Source of the DNA: Streptomyces sp. S3(2020)
GTDB lineage: Bacteria; Actinomycetota; Actinomycetes; Streptomycetales; Streptomycetaceae
DNA: 64,000 nt
Assembly: GCF_013044505.1 (NCBI RefSeq)
Contig: NZ_JABERD010000002.1
Location: 1 to 64,000, forward strand
Reading direction: 5' to 3'
In this document: in pieces, positions 55,776 through 63,734 of the stretch
How the letters are laid out: every line of letters starts with the position of its first letter
How positions within the stretch are numbered: the first letter of the stretch is position 1
The notes under the pieces: generated by a model
The model's database searches: none
The model's input: only the letters and a program-made list of their open reading frames with translations
What the model was told of the DNA's origin: nothing
Program-made: the position numbers and the translations under genes

Positions 55776-56543
55776 ATGACCCCGCCGCTGACCCGTACCG
55801 CCGGACGAGGGGCGCTGGCCGCCGCCACCGTCGCCCTCGCGCTGACCGCCGCCGCCTGTTCGTCCTCCGACCCGGGCCCGTCCTCGGACCCGAGCGCCTC
55901 CTCCGGCGCCGGCACCTCCGCCTTCCAGCCGCAGCACCGGGGCGGCACCCTGAAGCTCGTCGCCCACGCGGCCGCGGGCACCCTCGACCCGCAGGTCAAC
56001 TACACGCTCCAGTACTGGCAGTTGTACCAGTCGATGTACGACGGGCTGCTCGCGTTCAAGAAGGTCGGCGGGCAGCAGTCGTCCCCAACCTGGCCACATC
56101 ACTACCGTGCCGGTGCTCACCCCGAGCAGCACCGGCCTCGGCCTCGGCGTCACCCCGATCGGCCCGACCTGGGACCCCGCCCACTACTTCCTCGGCGCCG
56201 ACAACCAGGCGTGGTCCGCCATGTGTCGGACCGGATCGCCGTCATGTATCTGGGCGAGATCGTCGAACTCGCCGGGACGGAGGCGCTGTACGAGTCCCCG
56301 GCCCACCCGTACACCCAGGCGTTGCTGTCGGCGGTCCCGGACATCGACGACGGCTCCGGCGCGCGGGTCCGGGAGCGCATCGTCCTCACCGGCGAGGTGC
56401 CCGACCCGGCGGACAGGCCGTCGGGCTGCCCGTTCCGCTCCCGTTGCCCCTACGCCCGCGCGCGCTGCGCCGAGGAGCGTCCCCGGCTCACCGCCACGGC
56501 CTCCGGCCGGCTCACCGCCTGCCACTACCCACTGACGGAATGA
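55776..56543 (+). pseudogene. In-frame chimera: start of a dipeptide-binding lipoprotein joined to the tail of an OppF/DppF ATPase
   Basis: The 255-residue frame begins with a lipoprotein signal (lipobox TAAAC) and the N-terminal SBP_bac_5 block RGGTLKLVAHAAAGTLDPQ through LYQSMYDGLLAFKKVGG. Homology ends near 56085. About 125 bases of unplaced sequence follow. From about 56213 the frame reads VRHVSDRIAVMYLGEIVELA, HPYTQALLSAVP and CPFRSRCPYARARCAEERP, the C-terminus of an oligopeptide-transport ATPase with its CxxxC cluster. The rest of the binding protein, both permeases, the first ATPase and the N-terminal half of the second appear to be missing. Confidence 0.8.
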
Positions 56544-56635
56544 TCCCCTCAACTCCCCGTGCGGGAAAGGCCATTGACGAGGGAGGCGATCCGCGTAACC
56601 GTGTGGGTTCCCGCGAGGCTCCCCGGAGGTCACCC

Positions 56636-57799
56636 ATGCCGGCACCCCGTTCCGACGCGGATCTCGTCGCCCGTGTCCATGCGCTCCGGCCGCTCATCGG
56701 CGAGCACGCGCTGCGCGCCGAGGAGCGCAGGAGGGTGACGGCCGAGGTGCTCGCGGCGCTGACGGACGCCGGGGTGTACCGGATGAACGTGCCCCGGCGG
56801 TACGGCGGTTACCAGACCCGGCCGGGCACTCAGGTCGACGCGCTGGCCGAGGTGGCCGCCGCGTGCGGCTCGACCGCGTTCACGGCGCTGATCCAGGCCG
56901 GCTGCGCCTTCATCGCCGCGCTCTTTCCCGACGAGGCGCAGGACGAGATCTTCACCAGCCCCGATGTGAGGGTCGGCGGGACCCTCGTCCCGGACGCCAC
57001 GGCGGTCGCGACGGACGGGGGCTATGTCGTCAACGGCACCTCGGGCTTCGCCACCGGCTGCCAGGACGCCGACTGGCATCTGCTGACGGCGCGGGTGGAG
57101 TCCGGTGAGGGGCCGCCCGAGGTGTTGTGGGCCGCCGTGCCCATGGCGGAGCTGGAGGTGCTCGACGACTGGTACGTCTCGGGGCTGGCCGGGAGCGGCA
57201 GCAACAGCGTCGTCGCCCACGACGTCGTCGTACCCGCCCGTCGGATCCTGCCCGTCGGGCCGCTGCTGGCCGGTGAGTTCCCCTCGAAGTCCCACGCCGA
57301 CGACCCGTTCTACCGGATGCCCGTCCTGCTGATGTTCTGCGTCTGGACCGCGTCCCACGCGCTCGGCGTGGCCCGGGGAGCCCTGGCGGGGTTCACCGAG
57401 CGGATCCATCGGCGGGGCATCACGTACACCTTCCACGAGCGGCAGAACGAGGCCACCGTCACCCATCTCCAGGCGGCCGAGGCCGCGATGAAGATCTCCT
57501 GCGCCGAGCTGATGACGGGGGACTTCGTCACCCGGATCGAGGCCGGTGAGCCGTTCACGGTGGAGGAGCGCGCCCGGATCCGGGCGCAGGCCGGTTATGT
57601 GGCGCGGCTGTGCAAGGAGGCCGTGGATCTCATCGCGTCGGCGTCCGGCGCCTCCTCCCTGCGCCGGGAGGTCCCCATCCAGCGGGCCGTGCGTGATGTG
57701 CAGGCGTTGAATCTCCACTCCTTCGTCAATCCCGCGACCAACCTGGAGCTGTACGGGCGGGTCCTGTCGGGGCTGGACGCGGGGACTCCGTTCCTCTGA
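56636..57799 (+). CDS. Acyl-CoA-dehydrogenase-fold flavoprotein (monooxygenase-like)
   Basis: 387 residues. The helical N-terminal domain (RVHALRPLIGEHALRAE, LTDAGVYRMNVPRRYGGY) and middle beta domain (VNGTSGFATGCQDADWHLL, DDWYVSGLAGSGSNSVV) are followed by a helical C-terminus (FHERQNEATVTHLQAAEAAMKISCAEL). The lack of the catalytic-Glu context and the type of middle domain resemble flavin monooxygenases of the DszC/HpaB-like group more than true acyl-CoA dehydrogenases. GGAGGTCACCC precedes the ATG. Confidence 0.82.
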   Translation: MPAPRSDADLVARVHALRPLIGEHALRAEERRRVTAEVLAALTDAGVYRMNVPRRYGGYQTRPGTQVDALAEVAAACGSTAFTALIQAGCAFIAALFPDEAQDEIFTSPDVRVGGTLVPDATAVATDGGYVVNGTSGFATGCQDADWHLLTARVESGEGPPEVLWAAVPMAELEVLDDWYVSGLAGSGSNSVVAHDVVVPARRILPVGPLLAGEFPSKSHADDPFYRMPVLLMFCVWTASHALGVARGALAGFTERIHRRGITYTFHERQNEATVTHLQAAEAAMKISCAELMTGDFVTRIEAGEPFTVEERARIRAQAGYVARLCKEAVDLIASASGASSLRREVPIQRAVRDVQALNLHSFVNPATNLELYGRVLSGLDAGTPFL

Positions 57800-57837
57800 G
57801 GCGAGCCCTCCGGGACGGGGTGATCGACACCACAAAA

Positions 57838-57853
57838 GAAACGGCTTCGTTTC
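57838..57853. promoter_or_regulatory. Palindrome GAAACG-GCTT-CGTTTC, upstream site
   Basis: Perfect 6-bp arms around four bases. It shares the GAAACG/CGTTTC arms with the palindrome at 57889-57903; the two centres are about 50 bases apart. Such pairs suggest cooperative binding by one regulator, and the arms resemble TetR-family operators. Confidence 0.65.
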
Positions 57854-57888
57854 GATGCCGGAGGAGGGGTACGCTGAGGCCCAGGTGA

Positions 57889-57903
57889 ACGAAACGGTTT
57901 CGT
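57889..57903. promoter_or_regulatory. Palindrome ACGAAAC-G-GTTTCGT, promoter-proximal site
   Basis: Perfect 7-bp arms around one base end 15 bases before the ATG of the response-regulator gene, so occupancy would block transcription or translation initiation. No TetR gene is adjacent; the nearest in the window is at 49.8-50.5 kb. Confidence 0.7.
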
Positions 57904-57918
57904 TTAGAAGGGGCCGGC

Positions 57919-58605
57919 ATGACCTCCGTACTCATCGCCAGCGATCAGTCCCTCCAACGCCACGGCCTGCGCATCCTGCTGGCCGCCGAGCCCGATCTGA
58001 CCGTCGCCGGTGAAGCCCGCGGCGGGACCGACGCGGTCCGGCTGGCCGCCGTGCTGCGCCCGGACGTGGTCCTGCTGGACGGCCGTATCCATGAGACGGA
58101 GGGCCCCGAGGTCATCCGCCGGATCACACACCCGCCGGCCCTCGCCGTGGCGGCCCAGCCCGTCCGTCCGGCGCGCGTCCTGGTCCTGACCCCCACCAGC
58201 GACGAGGGACACGCCTACGCCGCCCTGCGCGCCGGAGCCGGCGGCTTCCTCCCCCAGGACGCCACCCCCGACGAACTGATCGCCGCCATCCGCGTCGTGG
58301 CCACCGGGGACTCGGTCATCACCCCTCATCTGACCCGCGCTCTCATCGACACGGTCCGGCAGTTGCAGCCCGTCGGCCCGACCGCGTCGGGCGTGGGGCT
58401 CGACACCTTCACCGAGCGGGAGCGCGACGTCCTGACCGCCGTCGCCTCCGGCTGGTCCAACGCCGAGATCGCCACGCGGCTCTCCATCGCGCCGACCACC
58501 GTCAAATCGCATGTCAGCCACATCCTCGCCAAGATCGGCGGCCGCGCCCGCGTCCAGGCGGTGACCTTCGCCTACGAGTCCGGGCTGGTGCGTCCGGCGG
58601 CCTGA
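57919..58605 (+). CDS. NarL/LuxR-type response regulator with altered receiver pocket
   Basis: 228 residues. The receiver has the phospho-acceptor Asp about 54 (PDVVLLDGRI), but the acidic pair before it reads Ser-Asp (IASDQ), and the conserved lysine after strand 5 is glutamine (GFLPQDATPDEL). A long insertion separates alpha 3 and beta 4. The C-terminal HTH is FTERERDVLTAVASGWSNAEIATRLSIAPTTVKSHVSHIL in pieces. No sensor kinase is adjacent. The missing lysine suggests phosphorylation-independent or atypical control. Confidence 0.85.
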   Translation: MTSVLIASDQSLQRHGLRILLAAEPDLTVAGEARGGTDAVRLAAVLRPDVVLLDGRIHETEGPEVIRRITHPPALAVAAQPVRPARVLVLTPTSDEGHAYAALRAGAGGFLPQDATPDELIAAIRVVATGDSVITPHLTRALIDTVRQLQPVGPTASGVGLDTFTERERDVLTAVASGWSNAEIATRLSIAPTTVKSHVSHILAKIGGRARVQAVTFAYESGLVRPAA

Positions 58606-58725
58606 GAGGTTTGCCGCGCCGGGAAGTGGTCAGGCGCGTGGGATGTCCCAGGTACTCATCACAGCAGCCACTTCCGTCAGACACGTATCGGCCGACTTCC
58701 TGCGCGGTGCGCAGGGGGCGGTGTG

Positions 58726-59820
58726 GTGAGCCCGGCCGCCGACCTCGCACCCAGGACACCGCCGCAGGACACGCCGCCGCGGACCGAGCCCGTGAAACAG
58801 CGGGACGCGTTCTTCGACAACGCCAAGTACCTGGCGATCGTGCTGGTGGCGACGGGCCACGCGTGGGAGCCGCTGCGCGACGGCAGCAGGGCGGTCTCCG
58901 CGCTCTACATGCTCGTCTACGCCTTCCACATGCCCGCGTTCATCGTGATCGCCGGCTACTTCTCCCGGAGTTTCGACGCGAGCCCGCAGCGGCTCAGGCG
59001 GCTGGTGACCGGGGTCGCCGTCCCGTACGTCGTCTTCGAGACGGCGTACACCTTCTACACCCGGTGGACCGACGGCGTGCCGGACCGCCCGGTCAGCCTT
59101 CAGGAGCCGCTGTACCTGACATGGTTCCTGGCCGCGCTGTTCATCTGGCGGCTGACCACCCCGGTGTGGCGCTCCGTGCGGTGGCCGCTGCCGCTCGCCC
59201 TCGCCGTCGCCATGCTGGCGACCACGGCACCGTCCATCGGCGAGGACTTCGACCTCCAGCGCACCCTGCAGTTCCTGCCGTACTTCGTGCTCGGCCTGTG
59301 CCTGAAGCCGGAGCACTTCCGGCTGATCCGGCGCTGGAGGACGCGGATCGCCGCGGTACCGGTGTTCGTGGGGGCGCTCGCGCTGGCGTACTGGGCGGTG
59401 CCGCGGCTGAGCGGCGCCTGGTTCTACCACCGGGACAGCGCCCAGGAACTCGGTGCGCCCGCCTGGTACGGCCCGTTCATGACCCTGGTCGTCTTCGCCT
59501 GCTCGACACTGCTGGTGGCCTGCTTCCTCTCCTGGGTGCCCGGGCGGCGGATGTGGTTCACGGCGCTGGGCGCGGGCACGCTGTACGGCTATCTGCTGCA
59601 CGGTTTCGTCGCCCAGGGCTCCAAGTACTGGGGCTGGTACGACCCCGCGTGGGTGTACGAGCCGCTCGGCGAGATCGTCGTCACGGTCTTCGCGGCCGCG
59701 GTCGTGACCGTGCTGTGCACCCCGCCCGTGCGCAGGGCGTTCCGGTTCGTCATGGAGCCGGACCTGAGGTGGGCCTTCCGCGGGGACCGGCCCCGGGAGC
59801 GCGTCGTGCTGCGCGCCTGA
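58726..59820 (+). CDS. Acyltransferase-3 family integral membrane protein
   Basis: 364 residues with about ten helices. The N-terminal motif FFDNAKYLAIVLVATGHAWEPL with HMPAFIVIAGYFSRSF is typical of OafA/WecH-like acyltransferases, including the conserved histidine. It probably O-acetylates a surface or secreted glycan or small molecule. I chose the GTG at 58726 over the one at 58723; AGGGGG lies upstream. It stands alone, 120 bases after the regulator gene. Confidence 0.82.
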   Translation: MSPAADLAPRTPPQDTPPRTEPVKQRDAFFDNAKYLAIVLVATGHAWEPLRDGSRAVSALYMLVYAFHMPAFIVIAGYFSRSFDASPQRLRRLVTGVAVPYVVFETAYTFYTRWTDGVPDRPVSLQEPLYLTWFLAALFIWRLTTPVWRSVRWPLPLALAVAMLATTAPSIGEDFDLQRTLQFLPYFVLGLCLKPEHFRLIRRWRTRIAAVPVFVGALALAYWAVPRLSGAWFYHRDSAQELGAPAWYGPFMTLVVFACSTLLVACFLSWVPGRRMWFTALGAGTLYGYLLHGFVAQGSKYWGWYDPAWVYEPLGEIVVTVFAAAVVTVLCTPPVRRAFRFVMEPDLRWAFRGDRPRERVVLRA

Positions 59821-59934
59821 GCCGGTTCGGGTCGTGCCGCCACAACTCCCCCACCACGAGCGGCCGTTCGAGCACGGGGCACGACCGCGCCCACCCCCAC
59901 GGCCGGTGGGCACCGCTGTTTGCTACGCTCCCCG

Positions 59935-60080
59935 AGCCTCCCGCGGGGGAAGTCCGGTGAGAGTCCGGCGCTGACCCGCAACGGTGTGCGCGACGGTGTG
60001 TCGCGTGAGCCCGATCGCCCGTGGGTGGTGCGACCCGATCACTGCTCGCCGTGGACTGCGAGAGGGGGACCGCGCGGCCG
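59935..60080 (+). promoter_or_regulatory. Cobalamin (B12) riboswitch
   Basis: The conserved core is clear: GGGGGAAGTCCGGTGAGAGT then CCGGCGCTGACCCGCAACGG, followed by the B12-box-like GTGAGCCCGATCGCCCG near 60005 and the CGACCCGATCACTGCTCGCC segment. The order and spacing fit the RF00174 class. It lies 66 bases before the permease GTG. Adenosylcobalamin binding should shut off the importer operon. The exact ends are estimates. Confidence 0.9.
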
Positions 60081-60145
60081 TCGTGCCGTACGGGCCGGCC
60101 TCGACGACGTCTCTCAGGCGGCCCCAGGCAAGGACCGCCCCGACC

Positions 60146-61201
60146 GTGCGCCGAAGTCCCACGCCGAGCCGAACACCCCTGGCCCCGTTGGTGGCCGGGA
60201 CGGCACTGCTCCTCCTGGTGTCCCTGGTCGGCGGGGTGGGGCTGGGGGCCGCCGGGATCGGCTGGACCGAGGTCCTCCGGTTCCTGTGGGCCGGGCTGAC
60301 CGGCGGGACCGTGCACGCCGACGACGTCGCCGCGTACACCATCGTCTGGGAGATACGGCTGCCGCGGGTCGTGCTCGGTGCCGTCGTCGGGGCGGGGCTC
60401 GCGGCCGTCGGCGTGACCGTGCAGGCGATGGTCCGCAACGCGCTCGCCGACCCCTTCGTACTCGGCATCTCCTCCGGCGCGGCGGTGGGCGCCAACGCGG
60501 TCATCCTGCTGGGCGCGTTCGCCGGGCTCGGGATCTGGGCACTGTCGGTGTCGGCGTTCGCCTCGGCGCTCGCGGCGATGGTCCTGGTCTACGCCGTGGC
60601 CCGGTCCCCGCACGGGCTGACCCCGCTGCGGCTGGTCCTCACCGGTACGGCGCTGGCGTACGGCTTCGAGGCGGTCACCACGGTCATGGTGTTCGGCGCG
60701 GCACGCGGTGAGGCGGCCCGTTCGGCGCTGATGTGGCTGCTGGGCAGTCTGGGCGGGGCGACCTGGGCGCAGGTGCCGCTCGTCGCCGTGACCGTGACGG
60801 CCGGGTGGGCGTGGCTGCGCCGGCGGGCCGAGTCGCTCAACGCGCTGGCCATGGGCGACGAGACCTCGGCCGCGCTGGGTGTCCGGCCGACCCTGCTGCG
60901 ACGGGAGTTGTTCCTCGTGACCGCCGCGGTGACGGGGACCGTGGTCGCGGTCAGCGGGGCCATCGGGTTCGTCGGGCTGATGGTGCCGCATGTCGTACGG
61001 ATGCTGGTCGGCGCCGACCACCGGCGGGTGCTGGCCGTGGCGCCGCTCGCTGGGGCCGTCCTGCTGGTGTGGGCGGACGTGCTGTCCCGGCTGTTGCTGG
61101 CGCCCGCCGAACTGCCCGTCGGAGTGATCACCGCCGTGGTGGGTGTGCCCGCCTTCCTGCTGCTGATGCGGCGCGGCGGCTACGCGTTCGGAGGCCGCTG
61201 A
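60146..61201 (+). CDS. Corrinoid-type ABC importer permease (BtuC/FecCD family)
   Basis: 351 residues. FecCD blocks: IRLPRVVLGAVVGAGLAAVGV, VRNALADPFVLGISSGAAVG, LTGTALAYGFEAVTT, LAMGDETSAALGVRPTL, GFVGLMVPHVVRMLVGADH and LPVGVITAVVGVPAFLLL. The riboswitch upstream points to cobalamin or a precursor as cargo. Related sets are also annotated as putative F420-0 transporters. The GTG at 60146 gives the normal N-terminus; AAGGA lies about 13 bases upstream. Confidence 0.9.
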   Translation: MRRSPTPSRTPLAPLVAGTALLLLVSLVGGVGLGAAGIGWTEVLRFLWAGLTGGTVHADDVAAYTIVWEIRLPRVVLGAVVGAGLAAVGVTVQAMVRNALADPFVLGISSGAAVGANAVILLGAFAGLGIWALSVSAFASALAAMVLVYAVARSPHGLTPLRLVLTGTALAYGFEAVTTVMVFGAARGEAARSALMWLLGSLGGATWAQVPLVAVTVTAGWAWLRRRAESLNALAMGDETSAALGVRPTLLRRELFLVTAAVTGTVVAVSGAIGFVGLMVPHVVRMLVGADHRRVLAVAPLAGAVLLVWADVLSRLLLAPAELPVGVITAVVGVPAFLLLMRRGGYAFGGR

Positions 61202-61203
61202 CG

Positions 61204-61962
61204 ATGAGGCTCGACATCGAGGACGTGACGGTCGAGATCGCCGGGGCCCGGATCGTGGACGACCTGCGACTGGCCGTGGACAGCGGGGCGTTCGTCGGGC
61301 TCGTCGGCCCCAACGGCAGCGGCAAGTCGACGCTGCTGCGCTGTGTGTACCGGGCGCTGCGGCCCGCCGGGGGCGTGATCCGGCTCGACGGGGAGGACGT
61401 GCACGCGATGCCGGCCCGGGACACCGCCCGGGTGCTGGCCGCGCTGCCGCAGGAGTCGTCGGCCGAGTTCGACTTCACGGTCACCGAAGTCGTCGCCATG
61501 GGACGGCTGCCGCACCGGGACCGTACGGCCGCCTCCGATACGGAGATCTGCGCGGAGGCCATGCGGCGCACCGGTGTGGAGCACCTCGCCGACCGGGGGT
61601 TCCTCGCCCTGTCCGGCGGGGAGAAGCAGCGCGTCCTGATCGCCCGCGCCCTGGCCCAGCGGCCCCGGGTGCTCGTCCTCGACGAACCCACCAACCACCT
61701 CGACATCGCGCACCAGTTGGACGTGCTGTCCCTGGTGCGCGCCAGCGGCGTGACCGTGCTCGCCGCCCTGCACGACCTCAATCTGGCCGCCGCGCACTGC
61801 GACGTCCTGTACGTGATCGCAGGTGGCCGGGTCGTCGCGTCAGGACCGCCGCACGATGTGCTTCGACCAGCCCTGCTCGCCGAGGTGTTCGGGGTGCGTG
61901 CGCATCCCGTACGGCATCCGGAGACCGGTGCCGTCCAGCTCCTGTTCGACCTGCTCCCATAA
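61204..61962 (+). CDS. Corrinoid-type ABC importer ATP-binding protein (BtuD-like)
   Basis: 252 residues. Walker A GPNGSGKST, Q-loop AALPQESSAEFDFT, signature LSGGEKQRVLIARAL, Walker B VLVLDEPTNHLDI and H-loop AALHDLNLA. It belongs to the FepC/BtuD group. The ATG is 2 bases after the permease stop. The 99-base gap to the next gene holds a 9-bp tandem repeat. Confidence 0.92.
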   Translation: MRLDIEDVTVEIAGARIVDDLRLAVDSGAFVGLVGPNGSGKSTLLRCVYRALRPAGGVIRLDGEDVHAMPARDTARVLAALPQESSAEFDFTVTEVVAMGRLPHRDRTAASDTEICAEAMRRTGVEHLADRGFLALSGGEKQRVLIARALAQRPRVLVLDEPTNHLDIAHQLDVLSLVRASGVTVLAALHDLNLAAAHCDVLYVIAGGRVVASGPPHDVLRPALLAEVFGVRAHPVRHPETGAVQLLFDLLP

Positions 61963-62034
61963 AGCCCGCAAAGACCGTAAAGACCGCAGAGCCCGTACAG
62001 CCCGTACAGCCCGTACAGCCCGTACAGCCCGTTG
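61963..62034. repeat. Eight tandem 9-bp units between ATPase and binding-protein genes
   Basis: The units read agcccgcaa, agaccgtaa, agaccgcag, then four exact agcccgtac copies, then agcccgttg. The array starts immediately after the TAA of the ATPase gene and ends 27 bases before the binding-protein ATG. It is non-coding on the plus strand. Copy number may vary between strains and would set the spacing, or an RNA feature, between the two genes. Confidence 0.92.
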
Positions 62035-62061
62035 AGGCTCCAAGAGATTGTCAGGACCCCC

Positions 62062-63048
62062 ATGCGCAGACTGCTCGCCGCCGCCCTGTGTCTCGCCGCG
62101 ACCGCCACCGGTTGCGGCGCTTCGGTGGAGACCGCCTCGAAGGGCGCCGAGTCGTCCTCGGTCACCCTCACCAACTGCGGCAGGAAGGTGACGTTCGACA
62201 AGGTCCCCGAGCGCGTCGTCACCAACGACGTCGGGATCACCGAGCTGATGTTCGCGCTCGGCCTGGAGGACCGGATGGCCGGTTTCGCCATGCCCGACGA
62301 CAAGGGCGACCTCGGTGGTGTCCCGTGGAAGGACGGCTACGACAAGGTCAAGTGGCTCTCCAAGGACCAGCTGACCAAGGAGAACGTCCTCGACGTCCGT
62401 GGCGACCTGGTCTTCGCCGGCTGGAACTACGGTTTCCGCGAGGACGCCGGCTTCACCCCCGACGCCCTGAAGAAGCTCGGCATCCCCTCGTACATCCTCA
62501 CCGAGTCCTGCCGCAACGGCCGGACGAAGACCTCGCGCGGCATCATGCCGCCGCTTCAGGCCCTCTACACCGATCTCACCAACCTCGGGAAGCTGTTCGG
62601 CGTCGAGAAGCGCGCGGCCACGCTGATCTCCGGGTTCAAGAAGGAGGTCGCCGCCGTCCATGCCGAGGCGCCCGCGCAGAAGCCCACGGTGTTCCTCTAC
62701 GACAGCGGCCAGGACCAGCCCTTCACCTCCGGCCGCTACGCCGCCCCCGACCAGATCATCAGCGAGGCCGGCGGCGTCAACGTCATGCACGACGTGCCGG
62801 ACTCCTGGACCACGGTCGGCTGGGAGAGCGTGGTCGAGCGGAATCCCGACGTGATCGTGATCTGCGACTACGGGGACGTCAGCGCGGAGCAGAAGAAGAA
62901 GTTCCTGCTCTCCTACGCCCCGCTGCGCAACGTCTCCGCCGTCAAGCACAAGCGCATCTTCACGCTCGACTACGTCGACCTGGTCGAGAGCCCGCGCAAC
63001 CCTTCGGCGATCGCCCGGCTCGGCGCGTATCTGCGAACGGTCGGCTGA
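62062..63048 (+). CDS. Corrinoid-type ABC importer substrate-binding lipoprotein (BtuF-like)
   Basis: 328 residues. The signal peptide ends in the lipobox TATGC. The mature protein has TLTNCGRKVTFDKVPERVVT, DVGITELMFALGLEDRMAGF, LVFAGWNYGFREDAGFTP and TESCRNGRTK. The shape is the class III fold with a helical linker. This subfamily carries the label putative F420-0 binding protein in some databases, as I recall; the cobalamin riboswitch at the operon head argues instead for corrinoid. AGGA lies before the ATG. Confidence 0.87.
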   Translation: MRRLLAAALCLAATATGCGASVETASKGAESSSVTLTNCGRKVTFDKVPERVVTNDVGITELMFALGLEDRMAGFAMPDDKGDLGGVPWKDGYDKVKWLSKDQLTKENVLDVRGDLVFAGWNYGFREDAGFTPDALKKLGIPSYILTESCRNGRTKTSRGIMPPLQALYTDLTNLGKLFGVEKRAATLISGFKKEVAAVHAEAPAQKPTVFLYDSGQDQPFTSGRYAAPDQIISEAGGVNVMHDVPDSWTTVGWESVVERNPDVIVICDYGDVSAEQKKKFLLSYAPLRNVSAVKHKRIFTLDYVDLVESPRNPSAIARLGAYLRTVG

Positions 63049-63213
63049 ACCCGGCCCGGTTCGTCCCGGCCTGGTTCATCACGGCCCGGCGGACGGCTGC
63101 GGGCGCGGCCTGCGTGAAGCAGAGGACTCCGGCGGTCAGATGGGGGCCGCTGCCGATCGTATGGACGAAGTCCGAGGCGGCGAGGACGGCCCGTCGATGA
63201 CGTGCGCCGTGTC

Positions 63214-63708
63214 TCACGGGCGCAGGTACAGGGCGGGGTCGGGGTGTGGGGTGAAGCCGAGTTCGCGGTAGAGCGGTTCGCCCGCCGCGGAGGCGTACAG
63301 GTCCACGCGTGCGACCTCGCGGTCCCGGAACCAGTCGAGCAGGCCGCGCATGATCGCGCGGCTGTGCCCGCGTCGCCGGTGCGCGGGGTCGGTGACCACG
63401 CCGATGACCTGTCCGATCCGGCCGTTGGGCAGATGCGGTCCCGGCAGCCGTTGCTCGACGGTGCCGATCCCGCAGGCGGCGAGGCGGCCGTCGGCGCCGT
63501 CCACGACGAGGATGCGGACGGTGTCGGCGGTCAGCTGTTCCTTGAGCACCACGGCCAGGGCGTCCAGCCAGCCGTCGTCCGCCGTCGCGGGGTCGAAGAA
63601 GTCGCCTCCGAGGTGCTCGAACAACAGAGTCCGCAGACGGACGAGTTCGACGAGGTCGTACTCCACGGCCTGCCGTACGCCGGATCGGGGTTCGGTGCGT
63701 TGTCCCAT
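63214..63708 (-). CDS. GNAT-family N-acetyltransferase
   Basis: 164 residues starting MGQRTEPRSGVRQAVEYDLVEL. The acetyl-CoA motif is IGVVTDPAHRRRGHSRAIMRGLL and the C-terminal block is VARVDLYASAAGEPLYRELGF. The acceptor is unknown. An in-frame GTG at 63714 adds two residues; AGGG fits the ATG at 63708 better. It is divergent from the CGNR gene with 26 bases between, so the promoters must overlap. Confidence 0.87.
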   Translation of the reverse strand: MGQRTEPRSGVRQAVEYDLVELVRLRTLLFEHLGGDFFDPATADDGWLDALAVVLKEQLTADTVRILVVDGADGRLAACGIGTVEQRLPGPHLPNGRIGQVIGVVTDPAHRRRGHSRAIMRGLLDWFRDREVARVDLYASAAGEPLYRELGFTPHPDPALYLRP

Positions 63709-63734
63709 GACCACGACCCTGATGTAATGCCCTT

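Noticed and set aside
55280..57799. An 839-codon open frame running through the transporter remnant into the flavoprotein gene
   Set aside because: Only the part from 56636 has a ribosome site and flavoprotein motifs; the upstream part is a shadow of the hydrolase and chimera genes.
59830..59883. Inverted repeat GTCGTGCC/GGCACGAC with a 38-base loop after the acyltransferase gene
   Set aside because: It could be a weak terminator, but the loop is long and the arms short for this base composition. Not listed as a feature.
61990..62025. Tandem 9-bp units considered as a CRISPR-like array
   Set aside because: The units are contiguous with no spacers and no cas genes are nearby. It is a simple tandem repeat.
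62960..63213. Minus-strand peptide after the GNAT stop (ASDFVHTIGSGPHLTAGVL and following)
   Set aside because: It looks faintly protein-like but has no ribosome site and overlaps the binding-protein gene antisense. I could not support it as a gene.
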